DNA of 8,258 bases from Candidatus Neomicrothrix sp. UBA2110 (lineage in GTDB: Bacteria; Actinomycetota; Acidimicrobiia; Acidimicrobiales; Poriferisodalaceae), in contig DCYM01000088.1 in NCBI GenBank assembly GCA_002331465.1, positions 1 through 8,258 on the forward strand, read 5' to 3'. Below the pieces are notes generated by a model. That model was not told the DNA's origin. It made no database searches and worked only from the letters and a program-made list of their open reading frames with translations. Below are positions 6,328 through 8,258 of this stretch, one piece after another. Positions within the stretch are counted from its first letter, which is position 1. Each line of letters opens with the position of its first letter. The position numbers were made by a program, and so were the translations under genes.

Positions 6328-7185
6328 GTGTCGGATGTATTTACAGATCTCATGGACCTCAAATGCCTAGATGACGGAAGTTTTGTCGCGCCACGTGCTC
6401 CGGAACAGGGACAAAGAACCTTCGGGGGACAGTTTCTCGCCCACACACTTAGAGCTGCTCAATTGACGGTCGACGACGACAGGTTCGTTCACTCAACACA
6501 CTCTTATTTTTTGCGCCCTGGCGACGTAAATACCTCGACGGAACTCGTCGTCGAACGTGTCCGAGACGGGCGGAGTTTCAGCACCCGAGAAGTAACTGCG
6601 TACCAAGACGAAGTCGAAATGTTCCGAACAGTCATTTCCTTCCACGTACCTGAACCGGGGCTGGATTGGTCGCCACCCAAACATTTTGATGTGCCCGGGC
6701 CCGAGGCAAAGCTCACTTCATATAACGAGTTTTGGGAATCCTTGTCGCCGAATCTCGATGGTCCATGGCATGGAAGAAAACGACCGATGGAGATTCGATA
6801 TATCAATCCGCCTGAACTTCCGGAAGGCAAGCCAATTACAGACCCTCAGCTGATGTGGATCCGTCTCAGCGAAGAGCTAGGCCAAGATCGTCGGCTCCAC
6901 GAAACTGCACTGGCTTACCTAGCCGATGCGACACTCATCGACCATGTGCTACTTCCCCACGGATTTCGCTGGCAGGACGAACGCCTCGATGGCGCAAGCC
7001 TCGATCATTCAATGTGGTTTCACCGAGAACCAAGCGCGGATGAATGGCTCCTCTACGAGCAACGAGTCGAAAGTACCAGCGGGAGTCGGGGTCTAGGCAG
7101 CGGTCGCTTTTTCGATCAAAACGGGGGCTTAGTCGCGACTTGCGTTCAGGAGGGCTTGATGCGTTGGAATACCAAACATCAATGA
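6328..7185 (+). CDS. tesB: acyl-CoA thioesterase II, TesB family
   Basis: The product is 285 residues, matching the double-hotdog TesB length (E. coli about 286). It hydrolyses acyl-CoA to free acid and CoA. The first hotdog covers about 1-110, with RTFGGQFLAHTLRAA (30-44), HSYFLRPGD (58-66) and DGRSFSTREV (80-89). The second covers about 150-282, with LIDHVLLPHG (203-212), SLDHSMWFHR (224-233) and TCVQEGLMRW (271-280). The catalytic positions of E. coli TesB (Asp204, Thr228, Gln278) correspond to Asp200, Ser224 and Gln274; Thr is replaced by Ser, which keeps the hydroxyl. The start is GTG 6328, with no clear Shine-Dalgarno. An ATG at 6352 is possible but would shorten the conserved N-terminus. 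It is transcribed away from the carboxyltransferase and followed 23 bases later by an SDR. A likely role is release of CoA from excess or dead-end acyl-CoA intermediates. Confidence 0.93.
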   Translation: MSDVFTDLMDLKCLDDGSFVAPRAPEQGQRTFGGQFLAHTLRAAQLTVDDDRFVHSTHSYFLRPGDVNTSTELVVERVRDGRSFSTREVTAYQDEVEMFRTVISFHVPEPGLDWSPPKHFDVPGPEAKLTSYNEFWESLSPNLDGPWHGRKRPMEIRYINPPELPEGKPITDPQLMWIRLSEELGQDRRLHETALAYLADATLIDHVLLPHGFRWQDERLDGASLDHSMWFHREPSADEWLLYEQRVESTSGSRGLGSGRFFDQNGGLVATCVQEGLMRWNTKHQ

Positions 7186-7208
7186 GTGACCAGATGTAGT
7201 TTCAAGCT

Positions 7209-7994
7209 ATGGAGTTAAGCCTTACAGGTCACCGGGCACTGATTACCGGCGGTAGCAGGGGCCTTGGCAGAGCCATGGCTGAAGCTTTTGCAGCCGCCGG
7301 AGCAGATGTCGCCGTCGTCGCTCGAGAAGAGTCAGTACTACAAGAAACGGTCGCCGCTTTGAACGACATTCGTCCCTCCGGGAAATTCATTGGGATTTCC
7401 GCCGATGTTGGCGATGCAGCACACGTCGAACGAGCTCATCGTGAGACTGTTGAGTTTCTCGGCCCAATCGACGTACTTGTCAATAACGCCGGTACCTCAA
7501 ATGCTCAGCCATTTTTGCAGGTAGACGACCAAAACTGGATGAACGACTTCAACCTCAAGTTTTTCTCAGCAGTCCGATTGTGTCGCCTGTGCATACCCGA
7601 CATGCAACGACAAGGTTGGGGGCGAATCATCAATACTTTGAACTCGGCGGCTAAGGCACCAAGTGCGAATAGCTGTCCGACATCAGTTGCTCGCGCAGCC
7701 GGAATGGCGATGACAAAGGCGTTAGCGACCGAGTTCGCGGCCGATGGGATCCTAGTAAACGCACTCAACACTGGCCTTCTTGTAAGCCACCAGTGGGTGA
7801 CGAGGTGGGAAGCCCAGGCCGGTGACCAGACCTTTGATGAGTTCATCAACGAAATGGGGCGCAAGATTCCCATAGGTCGCATGGGTGATCCTCAAGAATT
7901 CGCGAACTTGGCGCTCTTCCTCGCAAGCGACGCCGCGTCTTACCTCACTGGTGCCTCCATCAACATAGATGGCGGCCTAACTCCCGTAGTGTGA
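7209..7994 (+). CDS. SDR-family protein with substituted catalytic Ser, Tyr and Lys
   Basis: The product is 261 residues with a complete SDR fold. TGGSRGLG (13-20) is an intact cofactor loop and NNAGT (92-96) is intact. Asn115 is in the tetrad Asn position, and the C-terminal ASINIDGGL (249-257) is conserved. The segment 141-162 aligns without gaps to residues 137-158 of the canonical SDR at 2567-3337. In that alignment Ser becomes Asn145, Tyr becomes Thr158 and Lys becomes Arg162; Ser146 is next door. The usual PG turn after the active site is also changed (LNTGLL, 186-191). The frame is undamaged and the rest well conserved, so this is not simple decay. I have the impression that SDRs with a PTSVxRAAGM segment form a recurring subgroup. 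It could be a non-canonical enzyme, a binding protein or a partner subunit of an active SDR. ATG 7209 lies 23 bases after tesB, probably in the same transcript, with no obvious Shine-Dalgarno. Confidence 0.88.
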   Translation: MELSLTGHRALITGGSRGLGRAMAEAFAAAGADVAVVAREESVLQETVAALNDIRPSGKFIGISADVGDAAHVERAHRETVEFLGPIDVLVNNAGTSNAQPFLQVDDQNWMNDFNLKFFSAVRLCRLCIPDMQRQGWGRIINTLNSAAKAPSANSCPTSVARAAGMAMTKALATEFAADGILVNALNTGLLVSHQWVTRWEAQAGDQTFDEFINEMGRKIPIGRMGDPQEFANLALFLASDAASYLTGASINIDGGLTPVV

Positions 7995-8057
7995 AATCCG
8001 ATCCGTTAGATGTTTGGTGACTCACTGCGCGATCAATTGTTGGAACGCTCGGTGAAC
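7995..8057. other. convergent intergenic gap, no clear terminator
   Basis: This 63-base region lies between the ends of the SDR (plus) and the thioesterase-like gene (minus). I looked for a GC-rich hairpin followed by a T-run on either strand and found none that is convincing. Confidence 0.4.
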
Positions 8058-8258
8058 CTATCCGTGATCGTTCATCAGACGCGAAAGGGTGACATTCAAG
8101 TCAGATGGGGGTCTGGTCGGCTTGCCGCCCAAATCACAAACCCCAAGGGTAAGTTCAGCCTCAACGAGTTCTTTCCCATCGCTTTCTCGACTAATTATTT
8201 GCTTCCACGTCGAACTCACCCTTTTCAGTTCGGCGATCCGGGTTTCGACATTCAAAAC
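8058..8258 (-). CDS. probable single-hotdog acyl-CoA thioesterase (YbgC/4-hydroxybenzoyl-CoA thioesterase-like), C-terminal fragment
   Basis: The frame is open from the window end (8258) to TAG at 8060-8058, giving 66 residues. The TTG at 8255 is internal, not a start. The fragment reads VLNVETRIAELKR, then a segment rich in Ser/Thr/Lys, then DGKELVEAELTLGVCDLGGKPTRPPSDL. This follows the C-terminal half of YbgC-type hotdog proteins: a beta-strand with D/N-V-x-T-x-I-x-E-L, a strand carrying G-x-x-x-x-E/A-E-x-T-x-V-C, a D-L-x-G-x-P turn and a Pro-rich end before a final helix. The catalytic Asp or Glu of this family lies in the N-terminal half, outside the window. It would hydrolyse a short- or aromatic acyl-CoA, if active. 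It converges on the preceding SDR. Identification rests on a short fragment and is moderate. Confidence 0.6.
   Translation of the reverse strand, partial: VLNVETRIAELKRVSSTWKQIISRESDGKELVEAELTLGVCDLGGKPTRPPSDLNVTLSRLMNDHG

Overview
The window is bacterial, and densely packed with acyl-CoA and short-chain redox metabolism. GC content is about 50-55 % by eye. GTG and TTG starts are common, gaps are short, and the encoded dehydrogenase, carboxyltransferase and small membrane protein read like those of high-GC Gram-positives. My best guess is an uncultured, probably aquatic, actinobacterium of the Acidimicrobiia type. That is an impression from protein style, with no marker gene to prove it. There is no RNA gene, insertion sequence, CRISPR array or phage gene, and no gene-free stretch over 100 bases.

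Layout. (1) Bases 1-2213, plus strand: the C-terminal part of a 3-hydroxyisobutyrate-dehydrogenase-like enzyme (its N-terminus lies before the window), then one base later a 2-oxoglutarate/Fe(II) oxygenase resembling the BesD/HalD group, then an alpha/beta hydrolase. (2) Bases 6264-2181, minus strand: an acyl-CoA carboxylase carboxyltransferase subunit, an acyl-CoA dehydrogenase, a canonical SDR and a four-helix membrane protein. The last three are tightly packed, with a 26-base gap and then a 4-base overlap, so this looks like one transcript. It converges on block 1 with a 33-base overlap of gene ends. (3) Bases 6328-7994, plus strand: a TesB-type acyl-CoA thioesterase, then a second SDR whose Ser-Tyr-Lys catalytic residues are all replaced. 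Blocks 2 and 3 diverge from a 63-base intergenic region with two short inverted repeats. (4) Bases 8258-8058, minus strand: the C-terminal end of what is probably a single-hotdog thioesterase, cut by the window edge.

Together the genes suggest catabolism of a carboxylic acid as its CoA ester: dehydrogenation, biotin-dependent carboxylation, alcohol/ketone oxidoreduction and thioester hydrolysis. The substrate cannot be read from the sequence. No acyl-CoA ligase, enoyl-CoA hydratase, thiolase or biotin-carrying alpha subunit is present here, so the pathway must be completed elsewhere. The most interesting points are the degenerate but well-preserved SDR, the oxygenase with an intact HxD iron motif in a halogenase-related group, and the carboxyltransferase with unusual active-site loops. 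I see no clearly novel multi-gene system.
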